Positions 35,301 to 45,871 of a stretch of DNA of 64,000 nucleotides are shown here, in pieces. The stretch is from Endomychus coccineus (Eukaryota; Arthropoda; Insecta; Coleoptera; Endomychidae): the NCBI GenBank assembly GCA_958510875.1, contig OY294067.1, positions 101,972,010-102,036,009 on the forward strand, given 5' to 3'. The first letter of the stretch is position 1; each line of letters begins with the position of its first letter. The notes beneath the pieces are model-generated. The model saw only the letters and a program-made list of their open reading frames with translations, was not told where the DNA came from and did no database searches. The position numbers and the translations under genes were made by a program.

Positions 35301-38300
35301 TCCAAGTTAATCTTTAGGTCTTTGTATCCTTGGAATAAAGACTCTACAGCAGTTTTCACCCCTGTGTGTATGTTCCTCTTATCTTTCATGAACTTTTTGA
35401 GATCTTTAAACATCGTCTCAAGTTTATCCCCCAGCTGGATTCCTTCCATTTCTGATTCATAAAGCATTTCTGCTTTGCTGGGGGTGCGAATCTTGGACTT
35501 TGGCGTTAGCCTTGTTCTCTCAGTCAGCGATGTCTTGCTGATTTCCAGTTTCTTTGAAGATGGAGAGAAGAAAACCTCTGACCCGGATGATGTGTCCGTG
35601 ATGACGATTTTGTTCTTTTCACTTTCTCCTGATGTAGAGGGTGAATTGGTTTTTTTGTTTCCTGAGAACTCCTGATTTGGAGACTCAGTCTTCTTGGTCC
35701 ATTTCCTCAATAGCTTAGCCGTTGTTTCCCTTGTCTTGAGGGAGGGAGTCATCGATTCTGTGTCCGAGTGGAATCCTAGGCAGAAGGATTTGTTTCCATT
35801 TTCGGGCGTATTCAGGAATCTATTGCTGTTGTCGTTTTTGAGATCAGAGTTGACATTAGTTTTATCTTGTTCACCTGCATCTCCACCTTTGTTAGGAGAT
35901 GCGCTGTTGCTCGCTTCGGTTCTTGAATATACCCTACTTTGTCTCGTTACGTAATTAATATCCTGCCACTGGTTTTTCTTGGAATGCCATTTCTTCTGGC
36001 TGCTAGTATGATATGTCGTCCTAAAGTCAGAATCAGTCAAGTATCCTTTGCCAATTTTGTTTCCAGTTTCCTTATCCGATCCTTTGCCGATAACTTTCCT
36101 ATTCTCATAGTCAGTGCAAATCCTTGTCCGTGTGCCTTCGTTGTCTTTTGTTTTGGTTTTGTTTGTGATTTCTTCCATGATTGTCCCACGATGCGCAAGA
36201 GAAATTGGTCCACCCCTGCAGAGCCCTGCATGCCTGGGTAAGGCTATATACTGCGAATTTCGCCCGGTTTTCGCAGGTTTTTACGACTTCGCTGTCGGTT
36301 TTTTATAGAGGTTTATGCCTCGCAAGCCGGCCAATTAAGGCAAGCTCCCCGTCTCCAGATTCTCAGAACACTCCTCTCTGGCTTACCATCCAGTGGTTCG
36401 AACTGAGGTCCGGCCTTCCGGTATTGGCGAGTGGTTGGTAAGCTTCCACCCGCAGCTAGGGATCTCTGTTCCACGGGTCGCCATCCCCGTAGCGTTTTTT
36501 ACGACGCTTTCCCTGAGAGGTTGAGTCATTTCTTGGTTTCCCTGTTCACTTCCTGGACGGCCCGGCGTGGTAAACCTACCGGTATAGCCTCTGAGATCAC
36601 AGGTACTCAGCCCCTCCACCAACGACAAGGTGATATGACTCCTAGGAGGGGCTGCCTTAATACCTGTACTTTGTCAATTTCTATTCGTACTTCTTAGAAT
36701 ATATCTAACTATTGATATTTGTGGACGGGAGGCGAGGCGTTCTTCAATATCATATTCGTGTATCTTTATCGAAGTCAGAAACGTCGCGGAATAGAAAAAT
36801 ACATTACGTAGACCATTCCAATAAAATTTCAATGCATTGTTTATGGTTTTTGGTTTCAATAAATTGTCATTCAGAGGTATGAGTCCCTAAAGATGTAGTT
36901 AACGGGGTTCTACGATATTCTGAAAGACTGGTAAATATCGAAATAGTCGTGTCGAGATTTTGTAATTAATTGTTTGTAACTGACGTTCTATGGAGCCATT
37001 CGATTGCGGCTAACGCGAAGAACTAGTGCGATGCAAAATTTGCCAGACCTGTAGGAATTTTTCAAAATTTTGATTTACCGTTTGAATAGTAATCAACTAC
37101 TAGCAAGAATTGTTGGCCATAAATTTCAAAGTTATGGTCTGCTGTTATTTCCCACGGCCGCTTTAGAATTTTATGGTTAATAATTGTTTCATTAATGTTG
37201 CTGTTACTATATGTTAAGCAAGTAAGACAATTTCTAACATTGTCTTTTATTTATTTTATCGTGTTAGGGCAATATACTGTTTCAATTGCTTTCAAATTCA
37301 TCTTTTCAATACCCATATGATTATAATGTAGTTTTCTATTCATTCTGATCTCAATACTGTTGGTATCACTATTTGTTGTCCTTTATAAATAACTTTAACA
37401 ATCAGTACTAATTCATCTCGTATGTTTCAGAAAGGTTTAACTATTTCTTTCACTTTAGATTTTATATCTGGCCATCCTGATAATATTATAGATCTTAATT
37501 CGTTCAAGACAATCCTTAAGAATCTGCAATAAAAAGTATACTAGAGGAAATGAATGCAAGAACCTCTTATTTTTTGTAATGGGATAGATTTGAATGAAAC
37601 CTTTTGCATTTGCCTCATTTTTGGAACAATAAACTTTGTTGACCTTTATATTTTGGCGGTCGCACCCCCTCTTTTTGTTAGCAACCCCATTTTCTATTTC
37701 GCATTCCTTCAAATTTACATACAGGGGTTTTGAGGGGTCAGCGATTACGAATCCGAGAAAATTTGAAAATTCAAAATGGCGGCTACAAAATGGCGGGTTA
37801 AAATATAAAAATGCATTTTGTAGTCTAACTGATGATTTCAGAGAAAAATACCAAGAGTCCAAAAGTGTTAAGAATTCAATTTTGCATAAGAATACCTACC
37901 TTATTTTTATGATTCATATATCACAACTCATCAACCACCTCTTAGTCGACCTCTTAGTTGCAAATCTAAAATTGCCATTTTCAGCCATTATGATTTTAAA
38001 GAAAAATTTCAAGACACAAAATATGTTCTAAATTCAGGTTTTTGTAGGAATTGGTCATTTTTGATGTCATTTACTACACCCTCCACTTTCTCCTACCCCT
38101 ACAATTTTAAATGCATTTTCGGGCCATTCTGTTGGTTTTAGGCAAAATTGACAATATACAAATAGTGTTTTGAATTCAATTTTACGTAATAAAAGTATAT
38201 TCATATGTCCACTTTCAACCCTTTTTTATCTTGAGAGGGTGAACATCCCTATACTTATTTCGTGAATTTAAATTTTTTTTACATCTTTAAAATACATTCT

Positions 38301-39699
38301 TTATAATATTCTGTACATCATGTATAGCAACCTGGTTTATGAATATACAAATGGTGGGACGTTAACACACGTCGATACTTATCGACTCCTTCCACACCTA
38401 ATCTCCTCAGGTGCAGAGAGAAGAAATATTTTTGAAAAATATTAGTCATATGTTTTTATGTAACATTTCCCTATTTACATGGAAAAATCCGGCTCTTTTA
38501 CGAAAGACTTGTCAATTTTGCCTAAAATCAATAGAATGGCCCGAAAATGCATTTAAAATTTTAGGGGTGGGGGAAAGGGGAGGGGGTAGTAAATGACATT
38601 AAAAATCGCCAATTCCTACAAAAACCTGAATTTAGAACATTTTTTGTACCTTGAAATTTTTCTCTGAAATCATAATCATGGCTGCAAATGGCAATTTTAG
38701 ATTTGCAGCGTGGGGGGGTAACTAAGAGGTCGGCTAAGAGGTGGTTGATGAGTGGTGATATATGAGTAATAAAAATAAGGTATTCTTACGCAAAATTGAA
38801 TTCTAAACACTTTTGGACTCTTGGAATTTTTCTCTAAAATCATCAGTTAGGCTGCATTTTTATATTTTAACCCACCATTTTGCAGCCGCCATTTTGAATT
38901 TTCAAAGTTTCTCGTCGGTTTCGTAATCGCTGACCCCTCAAAACCCCTGTATGTAAATTTGAAGAAATTCGGCTAAGAACTCAACGAGATAGAAAATGGG
39001 GTTGCTGACAACCCCTCTAGCAAAAAGAGGGGGTGCAACTACCAAAATCCATAGGTCAACAAAGTTTATTGGTCCAAAAATGAAGCGAATGCAAAAGGTT
39101 TCATTCGCATATCCATCCCATTACAAAAAAATAAGACATGAGGGTCTTTTTATGCATTCATTTCCTCTACTATAGGGGTTTCTATTTAATATGTCTACGT
39201 TGTCCTCCCCCACCCAAAGATAGGAGTAGGAATAGAAAATTTTTGACAGAATCAATTTAGCCCCTTCGATATCATGAAACTTTTGTTGGGAACATTTTCC
39301 TTCCGATACATATATCATTTCTCTGGTTATTTAAGATGGGACATTCGGTATGTGTGTATAGATAAATATAGAAATAACAGTTCAACCCAGGGACAATGAA
39401 AAGAGTTAAATTTGTTACATAGTGTATTTGAATTAACCATCATTACATATTGTGCAATATTTGCAGGAATTGTGAGAGGTATTGATGAAGAGAATAAAAA
39501 TTATTTCGTCATTACCCCAGAACCATATGAAGTTTTGGAAAAAGTCACACACTTGGTCGTTGGATGTCTTACTTTACCACCTTCAATTTATATGGTAACA
39601 GACAATGCCAGTGGAAACATACCTTATGTGATGGAAGGCGAACTGGTGGATTTTGGACAGCTTTCGAAACGAACAAACCTAGCTCCAACAAGAAAATGA
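23392..39699 (+). CDS. NOL9: NOL9, polynucleotide 5'-hydroxyl kinase (Clp1/Grc3 family)
   Basis: Five exons join in phase: 23392-24034, 24186-24903, 32408-32872, 32975-33105 and 39467-39699, for 729 residues (human about 702). All introns are GT-AG. Exon 1 is a basic, then acidic and serine-rich leader (MKKVTFGETVGLKHF). Exon 2 holds the kinase P-loop SGGKGVGKST at about residues 389-398 and VIDLDPGQSEFTVPGS at about 417-432. Exon 3 continues with NVGYEPRRYLSCVESL and NYVGYTTDLAFNLV. Exons 4-5 carry the family C-terminus (CHGWGIVRGIDEENKNYF, VVGCLTLPPSIY, GNIPYV). NOL9 phosphorylates the 5' hydroxyl of rRNA precursors during ITS2 processing in the nucleolus. No disrupted residue was seen. Introns 1 and 3 are 151 and 102 bp; introns 2 and 4 are 7.5 and 6.4 kb and full of transposon relics. 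Confidence 0.93.
25055..27518 (-). mobile_element. hAT transposon relic (GTF2IRD2/ZBED-like transposase) in NOL9 intron 2
   Basis: Element 25063-27510. It begins CAGGGATGCAC and ends GTGCATCACTA, with flanking 8-bp GTTTAGAC/GCTTAGAC (7 of 8 match), the hAT hallmark. The minus strand carries a broken transposase: a BED-like finger near 27070-26930 (VCLICKSSVS...HYETQH), KSFEYFSIALDESTDISSTA, GITTDGAPSMVGSKSG and, at the end (25450-25300), the dimerisation block SLFGSTFICEQRFSLMKLNK. Several frameshifts and stops (for instance near 26440, 26040 and 25590) show it is dead. The GTF2IRD2-like hAT family is named from these motifs. Confidence 0.85.
27519..28339 (+). other. NOL9 intron 2 spacer, no gene seen
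   Basis: Unassigned intron sequence between the hAT and Tigger relics; stop-dense in all frames. Confidence 0.45.
28340..29110 (+). pseudogene. Tigger/pogo-type transposase relic in NOL9 intron 2
   Basis: Left part 28350-28500 has AATAACGAACCCAGTTACAA and further repeats of AACGAACC, typical of Tigger ends. From 28660 the plus strand reads, with stops, AKYDIVKRQQRKTEQREIC, then LVATIWKKNLRILESFE (CENP-B-like helix-turn-helix) and DQSLLKWFF...RAKYVPISGTEI (second DNA-binding helix region). The catalytic middle is deleted, and a short FTNELRVWNDELRRKNRK string near 29030 remains. The right terminus was not located. Confidence 0.6.
29555..29920 (-). pseudogene. LINE reverse-transcriptase fragment in NOL9 intron 2
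   Basis: On the minus strand the residues TILGLILFLLYIN and CYADDTILIFSGPSWDLV (YADD catalytic box) fit a non-LTR reverse transcriptase, with a TAG in the first motif and frame breaks before it. Only motifs around the active site remain. Jockey/CR1-like by look, clade uncertain. Confidence 0.7.
29940..30420 (-). pseudogene. DDE (mariner/IS630-like) transposase relic in NOL9 intron 2
   Basis: On the minus strand HQINFKVNVWAGIVDNYIVV and VLLPNNLNGENHLYETI match the region of the second catalytic aspartate in IS630/mariner-like transposases of insects. Frame breaks follow after ETICQSSW. The N-terminal and C-terminal parts are missing. Confidence 0.55.
31030..31540 (+). pseudogene. P-element / THAP9-type transposase relic in NOL9 intron 2
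   Basis: Plus strand, with stops: SVINMVQNSGFKLLCLITDN, then a TAA, GTLKKSSFIAPPKNFLFILD, FVHIFKNLRGILLNLK. A DFVHIFKNLRN-type string after a catalytic-strand D is characteristic of P-superfamily transposases, whose catalytic core has a GTP-binding insertion. About 150 codons remain. No CACGGTCG-type end was seen near it, so I cannot say it fathered the three THAP elements. Confidence 0.55.
31541..32407 (+). other. NOL9 intron 2 distal part, no gene seen
   Basis: AT-rich intron ending in the acceptor TTAATTTCCAG at 32407. No element or exon recognised. Confidence 0.5.
33180..36660 (-). mobile_element. R1-like LINE, internally deleted, in NOL9 intron 4
   Basis: Minus-strand element. The coding frame (33761-36178) is listed apart. 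Upstream (36179-about 36660) is a GC-richer leader, which ends in a GGAGGGGCTGCC-like stretch; downstream (33760-about 33180) is a 3' tail with a poly-T on the plus strand near 33176 (poly-A on the element strand). The element ends are approximate. Confidence 0.65.
33761..36178 (-). CDS. Fused gag / reverse-transcriptase frame of an R1-like retrotransposon (805 aa)
   Basis: An uninterrupted 805-codon frame from ATG at 36178. Residues 1-380 are hydrophilic, Ser/Lys-rich, with a coiled-coil (about 270-350: LETRVTHLNIKLDKSENL and on), as in ORF1/gag of R1-clade elements, but with no zinc knuckles. After about residue 385 it changes at once into the middle of a reverse transcriptase: KKLIGSYLSNRSIENT, GVPQGSILGP (about 428), AFADDLAVVA (about 461), KYLGIWMDTKLSFKSHL. 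It ends with a C-H zinc motif, RCVYCGMQDSPHHTIVICTRW. The endonuclease and the first half of the reverse transcriptase are missing. The deletion kept the frame, so a product could be made, but it cannot transpose by itself. Confidence 0.8.
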   Translation of the reverse strand: MEEITNKTKTKDNEGTRTRICTDYENRKVIGKGSDKETGNKIGKGYLTDSDFRTTYHTSSQKKWHSKKNQWQDINYVTRQSRVYSRTEASNSASPNKGGDAGEQDKTNVNSDLKNDNSNRFLNTPENGNKSFCLGFHSDTESMTPSLKTRETTAKLLRKWTKKTESPNQEFSGNKKTNSPSTSGESEKNKIVITDTSSGSEVFFSPSSKKLEISKTSLTERTRLTPKSKIRTPSKAEMLYESEMEGIQLGDKLETMFKDLKKFMKDKRNIHTGVKTAVESLFQGYKDLKINLENTRKFRKHHTKELETRVTHLNIKLDKSENLNSQIGPLQDKIATLEEQLCNKSSENAPQKEKSDAQTQSVNQSKTSLLIQETLNSPEAEKNLEHLQKILDKEWPQESYKKLIGSYLSNRSIENTFDETLLQRSVNSGVPQGSILGPTLWNIQYNGVLELDLPEGVSTAAFADDLAVVAIARNHRELEEKVNGAIRIINHWLTTNGLTLAADKTEAVIITTKREVPPLTFKVKEATIIPQKAIKYLGIWMDTKLSFKSHLTKTMEKTTKVVSALSNLKPNVGGPSSSKRKLINSVAISTALYAIPIWSSILRFKYSRNILNSMGRKLNLRICSAYRTTSSEAVEVLADSPPIHLIAQERRETYEGIPKNIARENLLNRWQTRWDNTPKASHTKTLIPNIRKWIMRKHGQVDYYITQVLSGHGCFKEYLHRFKLSEDNRCVYCGMQDSPHHTIVICTRWELERRRILDFHVTVIDLKSMVDIMLDNEEAWIKFGNLSIIIKKEQEEQEEIPIPHG
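36661..37540. other. NOL9 intron 4 spacer, no gene seen
   Basis: Unassigned sequence between the LINE and the long palindrome. Confidence 0.45.
37541..39170. mobile_element. Long palindromic element C in NOL9 intron 4
   Basis: CTAGAGGAAATGAATGCA at the left end and TGCATTCATTTCCTCTA at the right begin inverted arms of about 660-730 bp (37541-38200 and 38440-39170) around a 240-bp centre. Arms differ by small indels. No protein motif is seen in either strand. The arm sequence CGTAATCGCTGACCCCTCAA with AAACCCCTGTA resembles CGTAATCAGCGACCTCGAAA with ACCCCCGAGTA in element A. A target duplication could not be fixed (both flanks have TATA). Confidence 0.75.
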
Positions 39700-39912
39700 A
39701 ACTATTAATTAATTATATTCATCCAAACATTGTCCAGTCACATTTCATCATTCCACTCGTGAGTGCATGTATATGAGAATTGAGCAAATCGTCCTCCAGA
39801 TGTGAAAACCTCGTATGTCACAAAACTGAAGTTTTCATGAAACAAAACAAATTATTTATTTTTGTTAGATTTGATTATTATCACTTTGTGTAGTGGCTAT
39901 GTTGATAAAAAT

Positions 39913-39918
39913 AATAAA
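39913..39918 (+). terminator. NOL9 poly(A) signal candidate
   Basis: AATAAA 214 bases past the NOL9 stop codon, the first clear match downstream. Confidence 0.5.
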
Positions 39919-40126
39919 ATTTTGTTAGTTATTTACAGAAAATGGTTTTTATATTTATTCATTACATTTATGCACGAATAGGCGGTAAAGTACTCTTCCT
40001 CTCGCTGTTTTCAAATTACTCTTATTTCCACCTCGCTTAATAAAAAACCACAAATCAATCAAATTAAATTCAAAGAAGAAATAGTCTGTTTAACAGCGCT
40101 TATTATCCAATGTTATATTTAACACA

Positions 40127-41383
40127 TGGCGCATTTCAGGTCATATTCGCCCTTCATCCCAGGTGAGGTCTTTGGATTGCGCTGAAATTTTGCAGGTTGT
40201 TTCTGCCTCTGAAAATATTAGGTTTCCCAAAATTTCAAGTCATTACTTCAATAATGCGCAGCCTAGGAAATTTTTAATTTTTTTTGGAACTTTATTGCTT
40301 GTAAATGAAAAAACGGCATTTCGTCTCTAGAAACGCATTACTGAGGCAAAAAAATATTCCAAATTATGGATTTAATGGGAAATTTTCCAAGGAATCTAAC
40401 GCCTCCTTCAGAATTGGTCTATCGTATCGCGCATGCGCGGAAACGTATTCAAAAATTCATATCTCCGGTGTTGCTATTCCGATCGGGCTGAAATTTTGTG
40501 TGAAGGCAGTTAAAAGTAAATACTTCTAAAGTGGTGTATGAATGGTCATGCATAAATTATGAAACAAAGCCGCTAGAGTCAATTATCTGTATTTTCAAAA
40601 ATTCCTAGGTCATTTCTTTCAACTTTATGCCGATGGGTGAATAATAATTTCAAATCTGACCCTAGATTCGGATTCCTCAGAAAATTTCCGATCGATTATG
40701 TACTTTCTAAAAATTCTATCGATATTTAAATTGAAAGCCATTTTCCATTTCTTAATAAATATTGATTGAATCGACTTAAACAATATTTAGAAAGTACATA
40801 ATCGATCGGAAATTTTCCAAGGAATCCGAATTTGGAGTCAGATTTGAGATAAATATTTACCCATCAGCATGAAGTTGAAAGAAATGATCTAGGAATTTTT
40901 GAAAATACAGATAATTGACTAGCGGCTTTGTTTCATAATTTATGCATGACCATTCATACACCACTTTGAAATATTCACTTTTAACTGCCTTCATACAAAA
41001 TTTCAGTCAAATCGGAGTAGGAACACCGGAGATATGAATTTTTGAAGAAAAAATCAGTTTTTTCGAGTTTGCTTGCATCGCGCATACGCTAGAGCAATTC
41101 TGAAGACGGCGTTAGATTCCTTGGAAAATTTCTTATCAAATCCACGATATTGGAATATTTTTTACCTTAGTAATGCGTTTCTACAGAAGAAAAGCGGTTT
41201 ATTCATTGTCAATCAATAAAATTTCAAAAAAATGATAAATATTCTAGGCGGCGCATTATTGATGTATATGGCTAGAAAATTAGGGAAACCTAATATTTTC
41301 TGAGGCAAGACCACATGCAAAATTTCAGCGCAATCCAAAGACCTTACCTGGGATGAAGTGCGAATATGACCTGGAATGCGCCA
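40127..41383. mobile_element. Long palindromic element D
   Basis: TGGCGCATTTCAGGTCATAT at the left and ATATGACCTGGAATGCGCCA at the right start inverted arms of nearly 600 bp that meet near 40750, almost without a spacer. Pairs such as AATCCAAAGACCTTACCTGG (41330) against CCAGGTGAGGTCTTTGGATT (40160) show about 85-90 percent identity. The flanks share ATATTTAA but not in exactly the same place. No coding frame. It starts about 200 bp past the NOL9 poly(A) signal. Confidence 0.8.
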
Positions 41384-43099
41384 CATATTTAATTCGGAAT
41401 TTAATTCCTAAAACACCATTCTTTCGTTTTAAAAATGCTTCCAAACATTGGGTATTTGCTTATGTTGATATTATGCAAATTAAAAGTAGATTCCCGGAAG
41501 TAGGTTGAATTATATTTGATCAGCGAAGTTAAGTTTCTGTACACTGTATAGTTTCCCGGAAGTAGGAACATTACTTCATACATCGGTCGTTGTATGGAAG
41601 TGTCCTGTATGTAGGGTGTACTAACATCAGTTTACAATTATCCCGTTGAAAGAAGCTGCGTATTAACTTGGACAGACTGGGACATATCGAATTAAGAGTA
41701 ATTACGAATTACGAGTTGACTAACTGTATGCGGCGGGGATTTTTTCAGATACCCAGAGCGGATTACCGTTTTAATACGCTGTTCACTTGCCATGCTTGCA
41801 TAGTCCGTAGATTGCTATCGCTTGGTTGCTCGCCATTAAATACTTATTTAAGATATAACATTCGGTGAAAAGTTTGCTTGATTCAATCGTTTTTTTTCTT
41901 TTCCCTCTATTCGAGCTTCCTTGCGTTCGTTTCCTTGCGTTCTTCCGGGTCGTGTGATCCTTGTTATTAATTTCATTCAATAATTCTTCTTACTGTACAA
42001 TTACTAGAAATAAATTTATTACTGGGAAATTTCGTGTTTATTTGCGAAGAAATGTAATTTCTGCGACATCCTTTAATTAGTCGAGAAGTAACCAATTTTG
42101 CAATTAAAGCCTGCAAATCTAATACTATTCATTCTGCCCTAATAAACCCTGATTACTTACTCCACTGAGACTATCTGGGATATGCTTTGTGGTCCTAGCA
42201 GAAGTCCTCCCTGAGGAGAATCATAATAAGTTCATTGGATTCAAATCCGGTTAACTTGAAGGAACGTTGAGACCATAGTAAGTATTGAATGCCAAAGTGG
42301 CAAGGTAAGTCACAAAATGGAGCCCGCAGCAGAGACTTTTTGAAAATAGAGCGAAGGAAATATATTTGTTGTTGTTTGTGTAACCGGGATAACGGGAAGT
42401 TGAATGTTAAAATATTAATTGCAATTGAACCGGTAGTCCGATGTGAATAAAATTTGAATTATAATTAGACCAGGAAGCAAGCTTCGCGAACCCGAAGTTT
42501 CTATCACAATTTGGGTCATCCCCAGGGGTTTTTTCCGTTGAACACTGCAAATTTGAGAAGTTTTCAACGGTTTGGTGGACAATTTTTTTCTACCTGCCCT
42601 CGTTTAAGGGAAAAGTTGAAGTACATCCGATTGAACAATAGATTGTTCTGTGAGGTTTAGAATTGTTAACTGCACCTCAGTATTTTGCCCAAGTTTTGTC
42701 CTCTGCAAAATAGGGTCTTGGCTTTAATTTTTCCAGTCATCCGTAACTCTGTAAATCGACACAACGGAAGCAGTTGGTAACATTTTTGGGCGGAATGGTA
42801 CAACCATTTTTGGTTGTCTCCCCAAATTGGAATTTCGTTGCTCAAAGTGGGACAGGGCAAGTGGTTTCATTGGTTCTGCCATACTGAGAAGATGGCACCG
42901 ATCTTGAATATGGCACCCTCATTCGTTAGCTACCCCTATTTCGATTTATTTTTTTAGGGTTTGAAAAATGCCAAAATCGAGTTGGATTGAATACTATAGA
43001 ATTCCCGAGGTATACAGGTAGTATACCTAAGGCACCGAAGCACTCCCCTACCAATTTTGAAGATCGTTTAGCTCAGTTTGAAGAAATGGTACAATCATG
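41384..43099. other. Possible leader or LTR region of the gypsy-type element; nothing firm
   Basis: A TATA-like TACTTATTTAAGATATAA near 41840 and AATAAATTTATT near 42010 would suit an LTR, but no second LTR exists to compare with, because the element is broken at its other end. No exon or RNA gene was recognised. Confidence 0.3.
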
Positions 43100-44011
43100 G
43101 TCAACCGGCGAAGATGGTCAAACTGATGTAACCTAGGTAGTCAAGAATTAGTTGGGAACAGCTTCAAGAAATATTGAGAAATTATAGCGCAGAAGTTCTT
43201 GAAGGTGACGATACGGCATGGTATGTTAGAGATGATAGCCAGCATCATGGAATCATTAACAAAGGCAATGACAACGGAAGCTGCATTAAATATAATATCG
43301 ACGTTTAGTTCTGCAGATATTGAAGCGAAATCGCCAATAAGGATTGTAACGATACTGCACTCCTCATATTGATCCACAACCGCTACGAATAATACAGTGA
43401 CTCTACCAGCACCATAGGAAAGTCGCCTCCTACGAATTATTCGTCCGCCGAATCCTAAAAATTATTCAAGTTCTAGGACGCACACCGCCGGGACCGCCGT
43501 GAATGCAAACACTTACCATTTCGGAGGTACCCACCATTCCACAGGTATCTGCGTACAGCACACCAGTTCACCCTGTTCAGCAAGTACTTGGGTATCATTT
43601 TCCAGCATCAAGATTGCATCAGTTCCGGATACAGTTTAAAGGAACGTCATATTCGGCTATGTTTCCGGACAGATTGAACGAGATTTAGGGCTGTCTTTGC
43701 CGGAGGTTCTGGAAGGAACGGCATTTTTGGGGTATCGCAATAATCGCAACCGTTGCAATTCTTTTGTATTGTATACTTTTCATGGACGCAAATTACAATA
43801 TCGATTTGGAGGTACAAATCAGTCGCCGTTGTCAAAAAGTAAATGAACGCGCCACTGATATGTGGTTGGTAAAGAGGCATGGTGCTATGTCCGCTGAGAA
43901 AGAATTATTGTGCGTCGTTAATTTGTGCCGGGATTACAAGGTACAGTCGCTTCCTATTAAGGCCGTAAGTACTAAAACACCGTACCTGACTGCATTTTGG
44001 TTGTGGTGAGA

Positions 44012-45835
44012 TTTGCTTTCTAATAAATAAAATGTTTGGAACGTCATCCCTTTGTTCAAGAATGGTGAGAAATCACAGCTAGCAAATTACAGACCAATTT
44101 CCTTAACATCTGTGATTTCCAAAGTATTTGAAAAAATAATGAAAAAATAATTTCTAATATGCAATTTGGATTTAGGGAGAAATTATCCACGCAAGATGCA
44201 ATAAGCACTCTCATGTCTCTTATATATAAGTCGTGCGAAAATAGTCAGAAGTCACTTTGCGTGTTTTAAAATTTAGCGAAGGCTTTAGACTTGGTGAATC
44301 ATGAGAAACTACTAACCAAATTAGAATCCATCGGCATAAGAGGAAATATTAATAAATTATTTGAAAACTTTTTAATTGGTAGAGTACAACAGGTTAAAAT
44401 TGGTAATACCTACAGCGACGAAAGAAAAGTAAGTTTCGGAGTCCCTCAAGGGACAGTATTGGGACCTATACTGTTCAGTATTTATATAAATGATTTACTC
44501 CTATTAGACTCTCTTGGTAATATTATCTCATTTGGCGACGATACAGCGATATTTTATAAAGGATCCTCATGGAAAGAACTAAAGAAGAAGGTGGAGCAAG
44601 ATTTGAAAATTATTAAAAATTGGTTTGACACCAACATATTAACTTTAAATTTAGATAAAACTAAAATACTCGCTTTTGCCCTTTATGAAACTTCATTACC
44701 AGATTTTGAAGAGATTAATATCGATGATATAATTATTAATACAACAAAATATGTAAAATATCTTGGTATTTATATTGATAAATTTCTTAGATGGGACGTT
44801 CATACTAATAATACGAGAAAGAAAATTCGGCGGCTAATATATAAATTTTATCAAATGAGAGAGATAGTTGGAACTAAACATTTAAAAATGATGTACCATG
44901 CATTAGTTGAATCCATAATTGGGTACGGCATAATCGGATGAGGGGGTGTTAAAAAGACAACTCGCAAAATTTTGGAAAGAGTACAAAAGCGGATTTTAAA
45001 AATTATCTATCGTAAGCCGTTAAGATTCCCATCAAATGATCTTTTCAAAATGTCCAATGTCTTGAATATCACCCAGTTATACTGTAAATCAATATACATG
45101 CACTATTATAGTTCTAAAGAAAAATTAACTCCAATTGAGCATAATTATTCCACGAGAACTAACATTGCTGGAATGGTAGTTACAAATAGGTGTAAGAAAA
45201 CTATGACAAAGAGAACGTTTGTATATTACGGACCACGCCTTCACAATATACTCCCACTGGAAATTAAAAATATAAATGCACTAGTCATGTTCAAAACAAA
45301 ATTAAAACAATTCTTGTTGGAAAACGATATAAAAATCCAAGAGTTATTAGATTTTAATAATTAAGGGATTATACTATTTCATCAATAAAACATTGATTGC
45401 TTAATAATTCCATCGTTTTATCATTGTATATTTTAGCTAAATTTACATAATTTTATCTGTATAAATACAAAAATAAGTAAACATTATAATGATAATCCAA
45501 AATTAAATAGATTCAATGAATAAAAGAAATAAAATAAAGAGGAATTATTAAAATCCCATACACAGGATCTTAAATGATCCTTAATGGGTAATTTTGAACC
45601 ACTCACTTGTATTTGGCTATAATTGCGAACAGTAATCCAATACTTTTAAAAATAATGTAACTAGTTTTTATTTGTTAAATGTTAAAAAACCTGATCACAT
45701 CACTTATTTGAATTCAAATATTATGCTTGATAATTATTATTATTATTATTAGACATAGTTATTACTGGTTATTTAGATTATTATTTCATTATTTATTATC
45801 ATTATATTCATAATCGTATTTCTTATAGCCAATAA

Positions 45836-45871
<36 letters not shown>
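44012..45871 (+). mobile_element. LINE (jockey/CR1-like) nested in the gypsy-type element
   Basis: 5'-truncated. Reverse-transcriptase strings are GEKSQLANYRPISLTSVISK (about 44070), then after breaks a long frame at 44291-44941 with FGVPQGTVLGPILFSIYIND and SFGDDTAIFYKG (an F-x-DD active site with GDD), and SVKYLGIYID-like motif. After a TGA at 44939-44941 it continues at 44972-45364 to its C-terminus. A TTA-repeat tail (about 45837-45871) closes the element, as is usual for these LINEs. Gypsy-type sequence is present on both sides, so the LINE is the younger of the two. Confidence 0.75.
45837..45871 (+). repeat. (TTA)n microsatellite tail of the LINE
   Basis: About eleven perfect TTA units at the 3' end of the LINE copy. 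Confidence 0.85.

Noticed and set aside
36037..36697. Several overlapping frames with GC-rich coding look on both strands
   Set aside because: They lie in the leader and start of the R1-like LINE; the true frame is on the minus strand from 36178.
41590..42150. LTR of the gypsy-type element
   Set aside because: TATA-like and AATAAA strings are suggestive, but there is no second LTR in the window and no clear primer-binding site.
45837..45871. CRISPR-like or satellite repeat
   Set aside because: A simple (TTA)n tail of a LINE.
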